In this document: one piece after another, positions 19,002 to 27,768 of the stretch | How positions within the stretch are numbered: position 1 is the stretch's first letter | How the letters are laid out: every line of letters begins with the position of its first letter | DNA from: Streptomyces roseofulvus | GTDB taxonomy: Bacteria > Actinomycetota > Actinomycetes > Streptomycetales > Streptomycetaceae | DNA length: 64,000 nucleotides | Direction: 5' to 3' | NCBI RefSeq assembly: GCF_039534915.1 | Contig: NZ_BAAAWE010000001.1 | Span: forward strand, 7,998,001-8,062,000 | Program-made: the position numbers and the translations under genes | The notes under the pieces: model-generated | Told to the model about the DNA's origin: nothing | The model's input: only the letters and a program-made list of their open reading frames with translations | Databases searched by the model: none

Positions 19002-20513
19002 TCACGGCGGCGCGTCACCCCGGAGGCGCTCCCGTTCCCGCTCCTGCTCCAGGAGTTCGGGCAGGTCCCGCAGCCGGTCCAGACCCCGCACCGCCCGGGT
19101 CATGCGGGCGTTGCGGCCGAGGCGGTCCCGGTGCCGGTGGAGGAAGGCCCAGTACCCGGCGGTGAACGGACAGGCGTCCTCGCCGACCCGCCTGTCCGGA
19201 CGGTAGCGGCAGGGACCGCACAGATCGCTCATGCGGTCGATGTACGAACCGCCGGAGGTGTACGGCTTCGTCGTCATCCTGCCGCCGTCGGCGTACTGGG
19301 ACATGCCGACCACGTTGGGCAGCATCACCCAGTCGTACCCGTCGACGAAGCAGCGGTGGAACCAGTCCGTGACGGCCGCGGGATCCCAGCCGCGCTGGAG
19401 GGCGTGACCGCCGAGGACCATGAGGCGCGGGATGTGGTGGGTCCACCCCGTGTCCCGGACCTGGCGCAGCGCCGTCGCCACGCATCGGGCCGACACGGCG
19501 TCCGCGTCGAGCTCGTCCCACCAGCGGGGCAGGGCGCCGGTGTGGCCGAGCACGTTCGACCTCCTGTACTCCTCGCCGAAGTACCAGTAGAGGTGCCAGA
19601 CGTATTCGCGCCAGCCGGCGATCTGGCGGACGAACCCCTCGACCGAGTGGAGCGGCGCCCCGCCCTCCCGCCAGACGGCCTCTGCCTCTTCCACGCACTC
19701 GGCCGGATCGAGCAGCCCGAGGTTCAGGGACGAGGACAGCAGGCTGTGGCTCATGGTGCCGTCCGCGGCGAGCATGGCGTCCTCGTGCGCGCCGAACCCC
19801 GCCAGCCGGTGGCTCAGGAATCGCCGCAGCGCGGCCAGGGCCTCCCGGCGGTCGGCCGGGAACGCCCGCGGACCGTCGCGGCCGACGAAGGAGACGTCCC
19901 CGTCCCTCTCCCAGCGGTCCAGGTCGCGCCTCACCTCGTCGTCGACGGAGTCCTCCCGCGGGCGGTACGGCGCGGGCGCACCGAGCGACGACACCCCCCG
20001 CGGCGGCGGCCTGCGGTTCTCGTGGTCGAGGTTCCAGGTGCCGCCCGCCGGATCGCCGCCGTCCATGAGGAGGTCGTGGTCGCGGCGGACATGCCGGTAG
20101 AAGGCCTCCAAGCGGAGCGTGCGCTGTCCGCCGGCCCAGTCGGCGAAGGACTCCGGGCCGACCAGGAACCCGCGCGGCGGCAGCACGGTGACGTTGTCGA
20201 GGGAACGTACGAGGCGCAGAGCCGCCCGTGAGGTCGGGTGATGGACCGTCACCCGCCCGCGGCCGACGGCGCGCCGGAGCCCTTCCCGGTAGGTGTCCGC
20301 CCGCACGTACGTGACCCGGTCACCGAGCTCGGCGGCGCGGTGCCGCATCGCCGAGAGGATCAGGTGGGCCTTGGCCCGGTGGAAGCGGCGGCGGCGGAAG
20401 ACGGCCCGCGATTCGATCATCACGACACGTGCGTCGCGGGCGGGACCGCCGTCTCCCGCCCTGAGGAAGGCGGGCCCGAGCTGATCGCCGAAGAGCCAGT
20501 GCGTGTCCGTCAT
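19002..20513 (-). CDS. FeS bacterial cryptochrome/photolyase (CryB/PhrB type)
   Basis: 503 residues. It opens DTHWLFGDQLGPAF, the photolyase alpha/beta domain of the FeS-BCP class. The C-terminal FAD domain contains WREYVWHLYWYFG and WTHHIPRLMVLGG. Cysteines at CGPC (residues 432 and 435), C448 and an earlier one near 345 have the spacing of the [4Fe-4S] ligands in PhrB, the prokaryotic (6-4) photolyase. It therefore likely repairs UV photoproducts or senses blue light. Its place next to a LitR-type gene matches the photolyase found in the S. coelicolor light regulon. Confidence 0.9.
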   Translation of the reverse strand: MTDTHWLFGDQLGPAFLRAGDGGPARDARVVMIESRAVFRRRRFHRAKAHLILSAMRHRAAELGDRVTYVRADTYREGLRRAVGRGRVTVHHPTSRAALRLVRSLDNVTVLPPRGFLVGPESFADWAGGQRTLRLEAFYRHVRRDHDLLMDGGDPAGGTWNLDHENRRPPPRGVSSLGAPAPYRPREDSVDDEVRRDLDRWERDGDVSFVGRDGPRAFPADRREALAALRRFLSHRLAGFGAHEDAMLAADGTMSHSLLSSSLNLGLLDPAECVEEAEAVWREGGAPLHSVEGFVRQIAGWREYVWHLYWYFGEEYRRSNVLGHTGALPRWWDELDADAVSARCVATALRQVRDTGWTHHIPRLMVLGGHALQRGWDPAAVTDWFHRCFVDGYDWVMLPNVVGMSQYADGGRMTTKPYTSGGSYIDRMSDLCGPCRYRPDRRVGEDACPFTAGYWAFLHRHRDRLGRNARMTRAVRGLDRLRDLPELLEQERERERLRGDAPP

Positions 20514-20815
20514 GCCGCATCCGTTCCCGTGCGCGGTGCTCCGCGGCACCGTCCGTACACCTCCGCACCTGTTCGCCCCGCGGACACCCGTCGGATGCGG
20601 CGGCCGGCGGTGCGGACGGCGCCGTTCCGCGCGGGTCCGCCAGGCGGGGGAGAGGGCACCGGCGGCGCATCCGGACCGGGGCGGGTCGAGAAAAACGTGC
20701 TGAAGCACCACGAAAGGTGCCCCAGAAGGCGTCGGTCCGCCCGCGATCCGCCCCCCCCCGGCGGGAACCGGGGGGACACCGGAAGCAGCGGGGGACCAGA
20801 AGCAAGGGGAACGCT
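20514..20815. other. Divergent intergenic region, photolyase and DUF4383 genes
   Basis: About 300 bases with no supportable gene. A short hairpin GTGCT-GA-AGCAC lies near 20697-20708, next to the only A-rich run of the region (GAGAAAAACG). This is the likeliest promoter zone. Confidence 0.4.
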
Positions 20816-21400
20816 GTGCGACTCAAGGACGAACTGCCCGTGGACCACCATCTGGCCACGGTGTACCGCTGGGGTGCGGCCCTCTGCGGGTGCATCCTGC
20901 TCGTGTTCGGGTGCCTCGGCTTCGCCGACGCGCTCAGCCCCTTCGACACCTCCGGCGACCGGATCGCGGGGATGACCACCAACACCGCCCTGAGCGCGAT
21001 CTCGGTCGTCGTGGGGCTCGTCCTGCTGGCGGGCGCCGCCGTGGGAGGGAACGCCGCCTCGACCCTGAACCTGACGGTCGGGAGCCTGTTCCTGATCAGC
21101 GGGTTCTACCACCTTTTCGTGCTGGACCGGCCGGCCAACTTCCTCGACTTCGGCATGACCAACGTGATGTTCAGTTTCGTCATGGGGCTGCTGGTTCTCA
21201 CGTTCGGGATGTACGGACGGGTCTCCAGCAAGCTGCCCCACGACAACCCGTACTGGCGTCGGCGTCACCCGCGCGAGGCCGCCGCGGAGTCGCTCGCACG
21301 GCGCCGGGCCGCCGGCGTCCTGACGCGCGGCGGGCAGGCGACGCCGCCGGCGCTCCCCGGCACGTCCTCGCCGGCGGTTCCGGAAGATCCGCCGCGGTGA
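20816..21400 (+). CDS. DUF4383 four-helix membrane protein
   Basis: 194 residues from GTG 20816, behind AAGGGGA. Four TM helices at about 18-38, 55-77, 83-105 and 112-134; the motifs SVVVGLVLLAGAAVGG, GSLFLISGFYHLFVLD and NVMFSFVMGLLVLTFGMYGRVS are typical of DUF4383. A 55-residue basic, Pro-rich cytoplasmic tail follows. Function unknown. It overlaps the next gene by 4 bases (GTGA). Confidence 0.85.
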   Translation: MRLKDELPVDHHLATVYRWGAALCGCILLVFGCLGFADALSPFDTSGDRIAGMTTNTALSAISVVVGLVLLAGAAVGGNAASTLNLTVGSLFLISGFYHLFVLDRPANFLDFGMTNVMFSFVMGLLVLTFGMYGRVSSKLPHDNPYWRRRHPREAAAESLARRRAAGVLTRGGQATPPALPGTSSPAVPEDPPR

Positions 21401-22113
21401 GCGACGCTCGGCGAAAGGAGCCCCGACTCCCCGACGACGGCGTGGGGATCACCGGAGCGCGGGTGCTCGTCGTGGGGGCGACGGGGGAGATCGGGGGCCT
21501 CGCGGCGCGGTCGCTCCACCGGCGGGGAGCGGCGGTGGCCCTCGCCGGCCGGGACGCGCGGCGACTCGCCGAGCGGTCGCGGCGCTCGGGCGCGTGCCCC
21601 CACCGCGTCTTCGACGCCTACGACCTCGACGGCTGCGAGGGACTGGCGGCGTGGGCCGTCCGTTCCCTCGGAGGGCTGGACCGTGTCGTCGTGGCCGTCG
21701 GCGTGGCGGGCTTCGGGAGCGCCGAACACGTCGGGGAGGCCGCCGCCGAGCACCTGATGACCGTGAACGCCCTCGCACCCATGGCCGTCGTCCGCGGCGC
21801 CCTTCCCCTCCTCGAAGCGGGCGGGGCGGTCGCGGTCGTGACCGGAGCGGTGGTCGACGCGCCGCCGCGGGGCATGGCCGACTACGCGGCCGCCAAGGCG
21901 GCGCTCGCCGTCTGGCTGGGGGTGGTGGGCCGGGAGCAGCGCGCCAGGGGCGTCCGTGTCCTCGACGTACGGATGCCTCATCTGGAGGGCGGGTTCGCCG
22001 CCCGCGCCGTGACCGGGAGCCCGCCCGCGTTGCCTCCCGGCGCCGACCCGGTGGCGACCGTCGAGCGCCTCCTGGTCGCTCCCCTCGCCGGCGCCGCGGG
22101 CCGGGAGCGGTGA
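21397..22113 (+). CDS. Short-chain dehydrogenase/reductase (SDR)
   Basis: 238 residues. The NAD(P)-binding motif VLVVGATGEIGGLAARSL (about 20-37) is followed by NALAPMAVVRG, a catalytic-region VVTGAVVD and the YAAAKAAL motif (Y-x3-K). It is translationally coupled to the DUF4383 gene. The TGxxxGxG glycine motif is present as GATGEIG. The substrate is unknown; its neighbours suggest a role with the membrane protein or the light island. Confidence 0.82.
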   Translation: MSDARRKEPRLPDDGVGITGARVLVVGATGEIGGLAARSLHRRGAAVALAGRDARRLAERSRRSGACPHRVFDAYDLDGCEGLAAWAVRSLGGLDRVVVAVGVAGFGSAEHVGEAAAEHLMTVNALAPMAVVRGALPLLEAGGAVAVVTGAVVDAPPRGMADYAAAKAALAVWLGVVGREQRARGVRVLDVRMPHLEGGFAARAVTGSPPALPPGADPVATVERLLVAPLAGAAGRER

Positions 22114-22138
22114 ACGCTCCCGGCGGAGGCACGGTCGG

Positions 22139-23275
22139 TCAGCGGGCGCTCGCCCAGGGGCTGTCGGCTCCGGCGGCGGCGGGGCGCTCGGCGCGGGCCG
22201 GGCAGCAGCCGATCGGGCAGAGGTCGTGGGAGGGGCCGAGGGCGCCCAGGAAGCACCGCTGCGCGTGCGTGCCGCGCTCGGCGGCGGCCCGTTCCAGGAC
22301 CAGGTCGCGGATGGCGGCGGCGAACCGCGGGTCGGCGCCGACGGTGGCGGACCGGCGGACGGGCAGGCCGAGCTCGGCGGCCTTGGCGGTGGCCTCGGTG
22401 TCGAGGTCGTAGAGGACCTCCATGTGGTCGGAGACGAAGCCGATCGGCACCATGACGGCGGCGGGGGCGCCGGCCGCGCTCAGCTCCTCCAGGTGGTCGC
22501 AGATGTCCGGTTCGAGCCAGGGGATGTGGGGGGCGCCGCTGCGGGACTGGTAGACGAGCTTCCAGGGGTGGTCGGCGCCGGTCCGCTCGCGCACCGCGTC
22601 GGCGATGACCCGGGCGACGTCGAGGTGCTGTGCGACGTAGGCGCCGCCGGGGCCGTGGTCGGGGACGGGGCCGGAGGTGTCGGCGGCGGAGTCCGGGATG
22701 GAGTGGGTGGTGAAGGCGAGGTGGGCGCCGGACCGGACGGGCTCGTCGAGGTCGGCGAGGGAGGCGAGGACGCCTTCCACCATGGGTTCCACGAAGCCGG
22801 GGTGGTTGAAGTAGTGGCGGAGTTTGTCGACCCGGGGCAGGGGCAGGCCCTCCGCCTCCAGCGCGGCGAGCGCGTCGGCGAGGTTCTCGCGGTACTGGTG
22901 GCAGCCGGAGTAGGAGGCGTACGCGCTGGTGGTGAGGACGGCGATGTGGCGGCGTCCGTCGTGGACCATCTCGCGGAGGGTGTCGGTGAGGTAGGGGGCC
23001 CAGTTCCGGTTGCCCCAGTAGACCGGCAGGCCGAGGCCGGCCTCGGCGAAGTCGGTCCGCAGCGCGTCGAGCAGGGCGCGGTTCTGGCCGTTGATCGGGC
23101 TGACGCCGCCGAAGAGGAAGTAGTGCTGCCCCACCTCCTTGAGCCGCTCCTTGGGGATGCCGCGGCCGCGCGTCACGTTCTCCAGGAACGGGACCACGTC
23201 GTCCGGGCCCTCGGGGCCGCCGAAGGAGAGCAGCAGCAGGGCGTCGTACGGGGCGGGATCGTGCCGATCGGACAT
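22139..23275 (-). CDS. hemH: Coproporphyrin III / protoporphyrin ferrochelatase
   Basis: 378 residues. The start YDALLLLSFGGPEGPDDVVPFLENV is the ferrochelatase signature; TTSAYASYSGCHQYRENL, FTTHSIPD and VYQSRSGAPHIPWLEPD (catalytic His/Glu region), and VPIGFVSDHMEVLYDLD follow. The C-terminal cysteines (DLCPIGCCPAR) match the [2Fe-2S]-containing actinobacterial enzymes. These insert iron into coproporphyrin III on the way to haem. ATG 23275 has GAGG 9 bases upstream. The strand is opposite to the SDR, and the genes are convergent. Confidence 0.9.
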   Translation of the reverse strand: MSDRHDPAPYDALLLLSFGGPEGPDDVVPFLENVTRGRGIPKERLKEVGQHYFLFGGVSPINGQNRALLDALRTDFAEAGLGLPVYWGNRNWAPYLTDTLREMVHDGRRHIAVLTTSAYASYSGCHQYRENLADALAALEAEGLPLPRVDKLRHYFNHPGFVEPMVEGVLASLADLDEPVRSGAHLAFTTHSIPDSAADTSGPVPDHGPGGAYVAQHLDVARVIADAVRERTGADHPWKLVYQSRSGAPHIPWLEPDICDHLEELSAAGAPAAVMVPIGFVSDHMEVLYDLDTEATAKAAELGLPVRRSATVGADPRFAAAIRDLVLERAAAERGTHAQRCFLGALGPSHDLCPIGCCPARAERPAAAGADSPWASAR

Positions 23276-23528
23276 GGGGCGCATCCTCGTGGTGGGGCGG
23301 ACGGATCAGTCCCGTACTTCCGTCTCCGGCCCGTTCCGGATGCGCTTCGCCCCGAACGGGTCAGGTGGTCGTCCGCGGATGTCCCCGTGCCACAGCGTGC
23401 ATCCGGCAGGACGTTCGGTTCGGAGCCCTGTGACCCGACATCTTCGAGGACCCCTCGGCAGGGGGCCGGTCCCCGACAGCCGTCGGGCCGCCGCTCGCGC
23501 GACGGCCCGACGCGACGGGAGCCCCGCC

Positions 23529-23783
23529 TCAGTCCTCGGCGGCGGCGACGGGCTCCGTGCGCCCCCACAGCTGGTAGGGGCTGAGCCGCTGCGTGCGGTC
23601 GAGACGGGGAACGGCCACGGCGCGCCGGAACTCAGAGATCTCTCCCGGCAGACGGTCGGTCGCGGGGCGACGGGGCTGTTCGTGCGGCAGGGGCGGGGCC
23701 GTGGTTTCCCGCTGCATACGGAAGCCGAGGACGAACCCGGCCAGGAGCACGGCGACGACGATCAGTCCGATGAGGATGTGCAT
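23529..23783 (-). CDS. Small membrane protein, DUF6479-like
   Basis: 84 residues from ATG 23783, with GGAGG 5 bases upstream. It has an N-terminal TM helix (MHILIGLIVVAVLLAGFVLGF) and then a Pro/Arg-rich soluble tail with RLSPYQLWG, as in DUF6479. Such proteins are common in Streptomyces and have no known function. It is monocistronic here. Confidence 0.75.
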   Translation of the reverse strand: MHILIGLIVVAVLLAGFVLGFRMQRETTAPPLPHEQPRRPATDRLPGEISEFRRAVAVPRLDRTQRLSPYQLWGRTEPVAAAED

Positions 23784-23918
23784 GGTGACCTCCGGGGAGG
23801 GGCGGACCATCACTCCCTACTACGCCGTCACCGCGGCCCCCGGATGCACGGACCCGCCGCACCCCACACGACCGGCAGCTGCCGGCGGGCGCCCAGGCGC
23901 CTCCGGGGTGCCGCGCCG

Positions 23919-23940
23919 TGCCGTCACCGCGGTGACGGCA
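23919..23940. promoter_or_regulatory. 22-bp perfect palindrome (operator or hairpin)
   Basis: Arm TGCCGTCACCG followed directly by its reverse complement. A partial copy of one arm (CCGTCACCGCGG) lies near 23825. The lack of a T-run makes a factor-independent terminator less likely, although hairpin-only terminators occur in Streptomyces. It overlaps the stop codon of the sortase relic. Confidence 0.4.
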
Positions 23941-24135
23941 CGACCAGCTTGTTCTGGTACCCGCCCTCGTCCCGGGGATAGGTGACCGTGGTTCCGTCAC
24001 GCCTCCCCACGACCAGGCGGTCTCCTTCCCGTACGTCGGCGAGGGCGGCGAGCCCTCCGAGACCGCGGCCGGTGGCGTCAGCGCGGCGGCGGTGCACAGA
24101 GCGACAGCCGCACCGGTGGTACGAGAGGTGATGGC
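23924..24135 (-). pseudogene. Decayed class F sortase-like relic
   Basis: One minus-strand frame gives a signal-like stretch TTGAAVALCTAAALTPPAA. A second frame gives ALADVREGDRLVVGRRDGTTVTY, then jumps to DEGGYQNKLVV, which resembles the C-terminal end of class F sortases (GHYxDNxxVYA). The catalytic Cys and Arg regions are missing, and a frameshift and internal deletion are needed. Identification is tentative. Confidence 0.4.
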
Positions 24136-24409
24136 AGGTGCCTTGTCTCGTGGTCGGAAAAGCCTCGACCGTGTCTTGGTGGGTTGTCCGTCCGCACCCG
24201 TGCCGCGGTTTTGCGAGGGGCCGGAGCATTTCGCCTTGCCGTGACACATACGCCCATACAACTCAAGTCCTTCCTTTTCGCATCCGGTCGCGAGCGCGCG
24301 AACGAAATCCCCGTTGTGACGTCGACCGGCCTCGCAACGGTCGCGCCGCCCGTCCCGGCAGGGGCGAGGTCTCGCCCCCGCCCCCCCGCTCTCACCGGAA
24401 GGTCACTCA

Positions 24410-24643
24410 ATGATCATCAAGAAGCTTCACGACACCGGAGTCCGCAGTGAGCACGCGTATCTGGCCGCGGTCGGTTCGATCGGACTGTCGCTCGCCACGT
24501 GGCTGACCTCCAGCAGGCGCGAGAACCTGGAACGGGCCGACCGCTGGGGGATCTTCGTGGGGGAATGGGCGCCCACGTTCTTCGCTCTCGGTCTCGCCCT
24601 TGCGAACTACGAGCGCGACGAGACGGGGCAGTCCGGTCTCTGA
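24410..24643 (+). CDS. Small hypothetical membrane-associated protein
   Basis: 77 residues from MIIKKLHDTGVRSEHAYL, with GGAAGG 8 bases upstream. Two moderately hydrophobic segments, VGSIGLSLATWLTSS and APTFFALGLALANY, flank a charged loop (RRENLERADRW). The ATG/RBS fit and codon bias support a real gene. I do not recognise its family with certainty and assign no function. Confidence 0.65.
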   Translation: MIIKKLHDTGVRSEHAYLAAVGSIGLSLATWLTSSRRENLERADRWGIFVGEWAPTFFALGLALANYERDETGQSGL

Positions 24644-25053
24644 GCCCCTGACGCAGGGCGGCGGCGGCGTGCCCCCAGCGGGGACGCAGCGCACGGCGTC
24701 GCCGCCGCTCCGCCGCTCGCACTCGAAGCGAACCCCCGTCCGGTCCCGGCCGGTTGGCACTCGGCAGGGCGCCGTGACCCGCTCGGGGAGGGGGCACCTC
24801 TCCGCTGCCGCCTCGCCCGAGGGGCCGCCCCGGTTCGGCGTCACGGAGGGCGAGCCCCGGCCGCGGCGGGTACCCGCCCCGGAACCACCGCCACCGAGCG
24901 CGGCCGACCGCCGTCGCGGCCGACGCCTGTCCTGACCGCCGGCTGAGGCACTCTCGTCCCGGGGGACTGGAAGTACCCCTCCTGATGAGCGGAGCCGGCT
25001 CCAGACGTGGCCACGACGTCGAACGGGCCGTGAGGATGTGCTGCCCCGCTCCG
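24644..25053. other. Gene-free region
   Basis: No supportable gene, repeat or element. The open frames here run antisense to each other and lack domains. Confidence 0.4.
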
Positions 25054-25890
25054 TCAGACCGGTTCCGGGGTGAAGGGCCGCAACTCGTCGGCGCCGGCCT
25101 GGACGACGCCGTAGCTGCTCTCGGGTACCTCGTTCCAGGCGCCGGGCAGATCGCCGAGGGGTTCGGACACCACCAGGCGGGTCTCGTCGGACACTTCCTG
25201 AAGGAAGGTGACTTCGGGGTGCAGCTTGCGCAGTGAGTCCACCCGGCTGCTGTAGAAGAGCGATCGTGAGCGGCCCTGGCTGGAGTAGCGGAAGGCCCAC
25301 ACAGAAGCCCCGTCACTGACGGCGACCGTCATCTGCATCGGGTACTCCACGCCGTGTTCGCGGCCGACGCGTTCCACGACTCCCACCATCCGGGCGACCG
25401 CGCCCGGCGGGTCCTCCTCCAGACCGAAGGTGAGCGCGAGGTAGAACATGGTCTCCGAGTCCGTCGTCCCTTCGATCTCGGAGTACAGCGCGGGCGCCAC
25501 GAGCAGAGCGAGGTCGCGCCGCATGGCGTGGAAGCCGGCGACGGAACCGTTGTGCATCCACATCCAGCGGCCGTGCCGGAAGGGGTGACAGTTCGTCTGT
25601 TGTACGGCCGTACCTGTCGACGCCCGGATGTGGGCGAAGAACAACGGGGAGCGGACGTGGTCAGCGAGCTCCCGAAGATTACGGTTGTTCCAGGCCGGAC
25701 CGACATCCCGCATGAGCGCGGGGGTGCCCTCGCTGCCTTCCGGGTACCACCCGACCCCGAACCCGTCACCGTTCGTCGTCTCGACACCCAACTTGGAGTG
25801 CAGGCTCTGGTCGATCAGCGAGTGGGCCGGCTTGTAGAGGATGGTGTCGAGGAGCTGGGGAGTTCCCGAGTAAGCGAGCCACCGACACAT
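25054..25890 (-). CDS. Class II glutamine amidotransferase (YafJ/EgtC-like)
   Basis: 278 residues. It starts MCRWLAYSG: Cys2 becomes the N-terminal nucleophile after Met removal. GDGFGVGWYPEG, HIRASTGTAVQQTNCHPFRHGRWMWMHNGSV and TDSETMFYLAL are the other amidotransferase motifs (Arg and Asn/Gly substrate contacts). There is no synthase domain, so it is a standalone amidohydrolase. It lacks the other egt genes beside it, so ergothioneine biosynthesis is not indicated. Natural substrate unknown. Confidence 0.88.
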   Translation of the reverse strand: MCRWLAYSGTPQLLDTILYKPAHSLIDQSLHSKLGVETTNGDGFGVGWYPEGSEGTPALMRDVGPAWNNRNLRELADHVRSPLFFAHIRASTGTAVQQTNCHPFRHGRWMWMHNGSVAGFHAMRRDLALLVAPALYSEIEGTTDSETMFYLALTFGLEEDPPGAVARMVGVVERVGREHGVEYPMQMTVAVSDGASVWAFRYSSQGRSRSLFYSSRVDSLRKLHPEVTFLQEVSDETRLVVSEPLGDLPGAWNEVPESSYGVVQAGADELRPFTPEPV

Positions 25891-26047
25891 GATCGATCAC
25901 CTGTTTTCGCACCTGAACCGACGGCCGTGTCCGCTGACCGGACGGCTCCTGCCCCGGCCCCTCCCATTTTCGTCTCCTCCGCCACGCACCGCCATGCGGC
26001 GTGGACGCCTCGGACACCAGCCGAGGTGTCCGCTCCGCCCTCGGGCA

Positions 26048-26880
26048 TCAGCTCCGTGGTGAGGCGGATGTCGGGCGGAAGAGGCTGCCGAAGCCGATCG
26101 GCGCGTCCTCGCAGTGGGGGACGCCGACGCGGCTGATCACGCCGCCGGGACGGACCACTCCGAGGGCCCGTTCGCAGGCGGGCCTGTGGCCGACCGCTTC
26201 CAGCACCACGTGCCTGCGTGCTCGCGGACGGCTGGGATGCCTTCCTCGCCGCGGGCGGAGACGACGCCGACGGCACCGAACCCGCGGCCGACGCCGATGG
26301 CGCCGAGCTCGCGACCGACTTCGATGGCGCCGAACCCGCGGTCGAGGTCGGTGCGTGCCTGGTGGCGGCCCATGAGGATGACCTGCTGTGCGCCGCGCCG
26401 CTTGGCCGAGAGGACCGCCGGCAGTCCGACGGCGCCGGCGCCGATCACCGTGACGCGGGTGCGTTCGCTGACACCGCCGGCGACGGCGGCGCGGTAGCCG
26501 GTGCCGACGACGTCCGACAGGGTCAGCAGGGACGGAATGAGAGCGGAGCCCGCCACGACGACTGGCTTGACGAGCGTGCCGTCGTCGATCGGGACGCGGA
26601 CCGCTTCAGCCTGACCGCCCTCGTCCGCCGCGCCGTCCCAGAACCCGCCTGCGGATGGGCGCAGGAGGTGTGGAGGCCCTCGCGGCAGAAGCGCAGGTCT
26701 GGCCGGAGACCGCGAAGGGAGCGACGAGCAGGTCGCCGCGCTTGAGGGTGGTCACCGCCGAGCCGGTGTCCTCGACGATGCCGATGAACTCGCACGCCTG
26801 GGCTCCGAGCATGGCCCTGGGCACGCCCACGTACCTCCGGAGCAAGCTGCCGCCGGGCCCGACCCGACCCCGCCCCACGG
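26048..26880 (-). pseudogene. Zinc-dependent alcohol dehydrogenase, decayed
   Basis: Pieces of one medium-chain dehydrogenase appear in order on the minus strand but in different frames: EFIGIVEDTGSAVTTLKRGDLLVAPFAVSG, then FCREGLHTSCAH, then SALIPSLLTLSDVVGTGY and TRVTVIGAGAVGLPAVLSAK (NAD site), and finally VVRPGGVISRVGVPHCEDAPIGFGSLF. The zinc motif GHE is replaced by QACE. There are at least three frameshifts, and an inserted 27-bp repeat lies in the cofactor domain. The N-terminus is unrecognisable. It is not functional. Confidence 0.75.
26276..26355. repeat. 27-bp tandem repeat, 3 copies, inside the dehydrogenase relic
   Basis: Units at 26276-26302, 26303-26329 and 26330-26355 (partial) start CCGAACCCGCGG or CCGAGCTCGCGA and end GATGGCG. 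On the minus strand they add a repeated GFGAIEVGR-type nonapeptide after MGRHQARTDL. The length is a multiple of three, so it expanded in frame before or after the gene decayed. Confidence 0.75.
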
Positions 26881-27450
26881 TGTCCTCGCTCGGCACCGCT
26901 CCCGTGCGCGTCTGCGGACCTCGCCCGCGGCGCCGCTGCGGGGGGTTGCGGTGGAAGACGAGGATCCGCAGCCCGCAAGGCCACCGTGGACGAGGCCATC
27001 CGCACACCCACCGCTCCACTCTGACCGCTGCCGGCGACTGGGAAACCCGGACGAGATCACGGACCGCTCCCGGGTGCTCATCGGCCCGTCGCCGACGCCC
27101 CGGCACGGTCTCGTGGAGCGGTGCGAAGCGTCCGCAGTGCGGACGGTGAATGGCCGAATGCGTGCGGCCCGCGCCACTTGACGGGCGCGGTCACCGTCCG
27201 CCGCGGCTCCGTCCGGGCCGGCTCGCCGGGCCGGGCCGCGCGCGGGGCGGCACCGTCCGCCACCTCGTCTCGCGTCCCGGCGCACCGATCGGCGACCCCC
27301 AGGGCCGCCGGCGCGGCGGCGGTTTCCAGGCCGGACGGGGCGCGCGCGAACGCCCGTTTGACGATTGGCCGGTTCTGGGAGATCCGGACGGACATCATCC
27401 GGTGGATTCTGTAGCCCCGTGCATTCCCGGCGATTCATAGGAGGAACCGC
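26881..27450. other. Region upstream of the lanthipeptide precursor
   Basis: About 570 bases without a supportable gene. The last 100 bases are less GC-rich and should contain the lanA promoter. A TTGACG hexamer at 27358-27363 is the best -35 candidate, but no good -10 lies at 17-18 bases. ATCCGG occurs twice, at about 27382 and 27397. Confidence 0.35.
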
Positions 27451-27654
27451 ATGCCCGTCATGTCCACCACCCGTACCGACGAGATCGTCACCGCCTGGCT
27501 CCAGGGCGCCGAAACGGCCTTCGGCGCCGCCAACCCGGCCGGTCCGCTCTACGTGGGCGGGGCGGCCGGCGAGGCCGCGCTGACCGACGCCGCCGACGCG
27601 CTGCTCACCGGGTGCAGCAGCTGCACCGGTTCGTGGCACAGCTACTGCTGCTGA
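27451..27654 (+). CDS. Class II lanthipeptide precursor peptide (LanA)
   Basis: 67 residues. AGGAGG lies 6 bases before the ATG. The leader (about residues 1-54) has TTRTDEIVTAWLQ and NPAGPLYVGG, and the core is CSSCTGSWHSYCC, with four Cys and five Ser/Thr for dehydration and thioether formation. No Cys occurs in the leader. NPAG and the acidic, Ala/Leu-rich end of the leader resemble LanM substrates of the lichenicidin/mersacidin type. Cleavage after LLTG is guessed, as no typical double-Gly directly precedes the core; GG at 36-37 is the other candidate. The only LanM gene lies 114 bases downstream. Confidence 0.88.
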   Translation: MPVMSTTRTDEIVTAWLQGAETAFGAANPAGPLYVGGAAGEAALTDAADALLTGCSSCTGSWHSYCC

Positions 27655-27768
27655 CGAACCGCCGTACGCACCGCACGCAACACCCGGGGAGTCCTCACGG
27701 GTTCCCCGGCCCGTGCGGCACCACCTCAGGTCAGATCGCGCGTACCAGCCGTCAGGAGAGGACTCAGC

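Larger units (their letters stand above)
23784..24409. other. Intergenic region with a decayed sortase and a palindrome
   Basis: Contains the palindrome at 23919-23940 and the sortase-like relic at 23924-24135. The rest (24140-24409) shows no recognisable gene; it carries the promoter and GGAAGG site for the small gene at 24410. Confidence 0.4.

Noticed and set aside
12889..23275. A complete carotenoid gene cluster
   Set aside because: LitR-type regulation and a photolyase suggested it, but no prenyltransferase, phytoene synthase or cyclase gene is in the window.
25054..25890. EgtC of an ergothioneine cluster
   Set aside because: The class II amidotransferase fold fits, but egtA, egtB, egtD and egtE are not adjacent.
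27358..27363. TTGACG as the lanA -35 hexamer
   Set aside because: No acceptable -10 lies 16-18 bases downstream, so I did not annotate a promoter.
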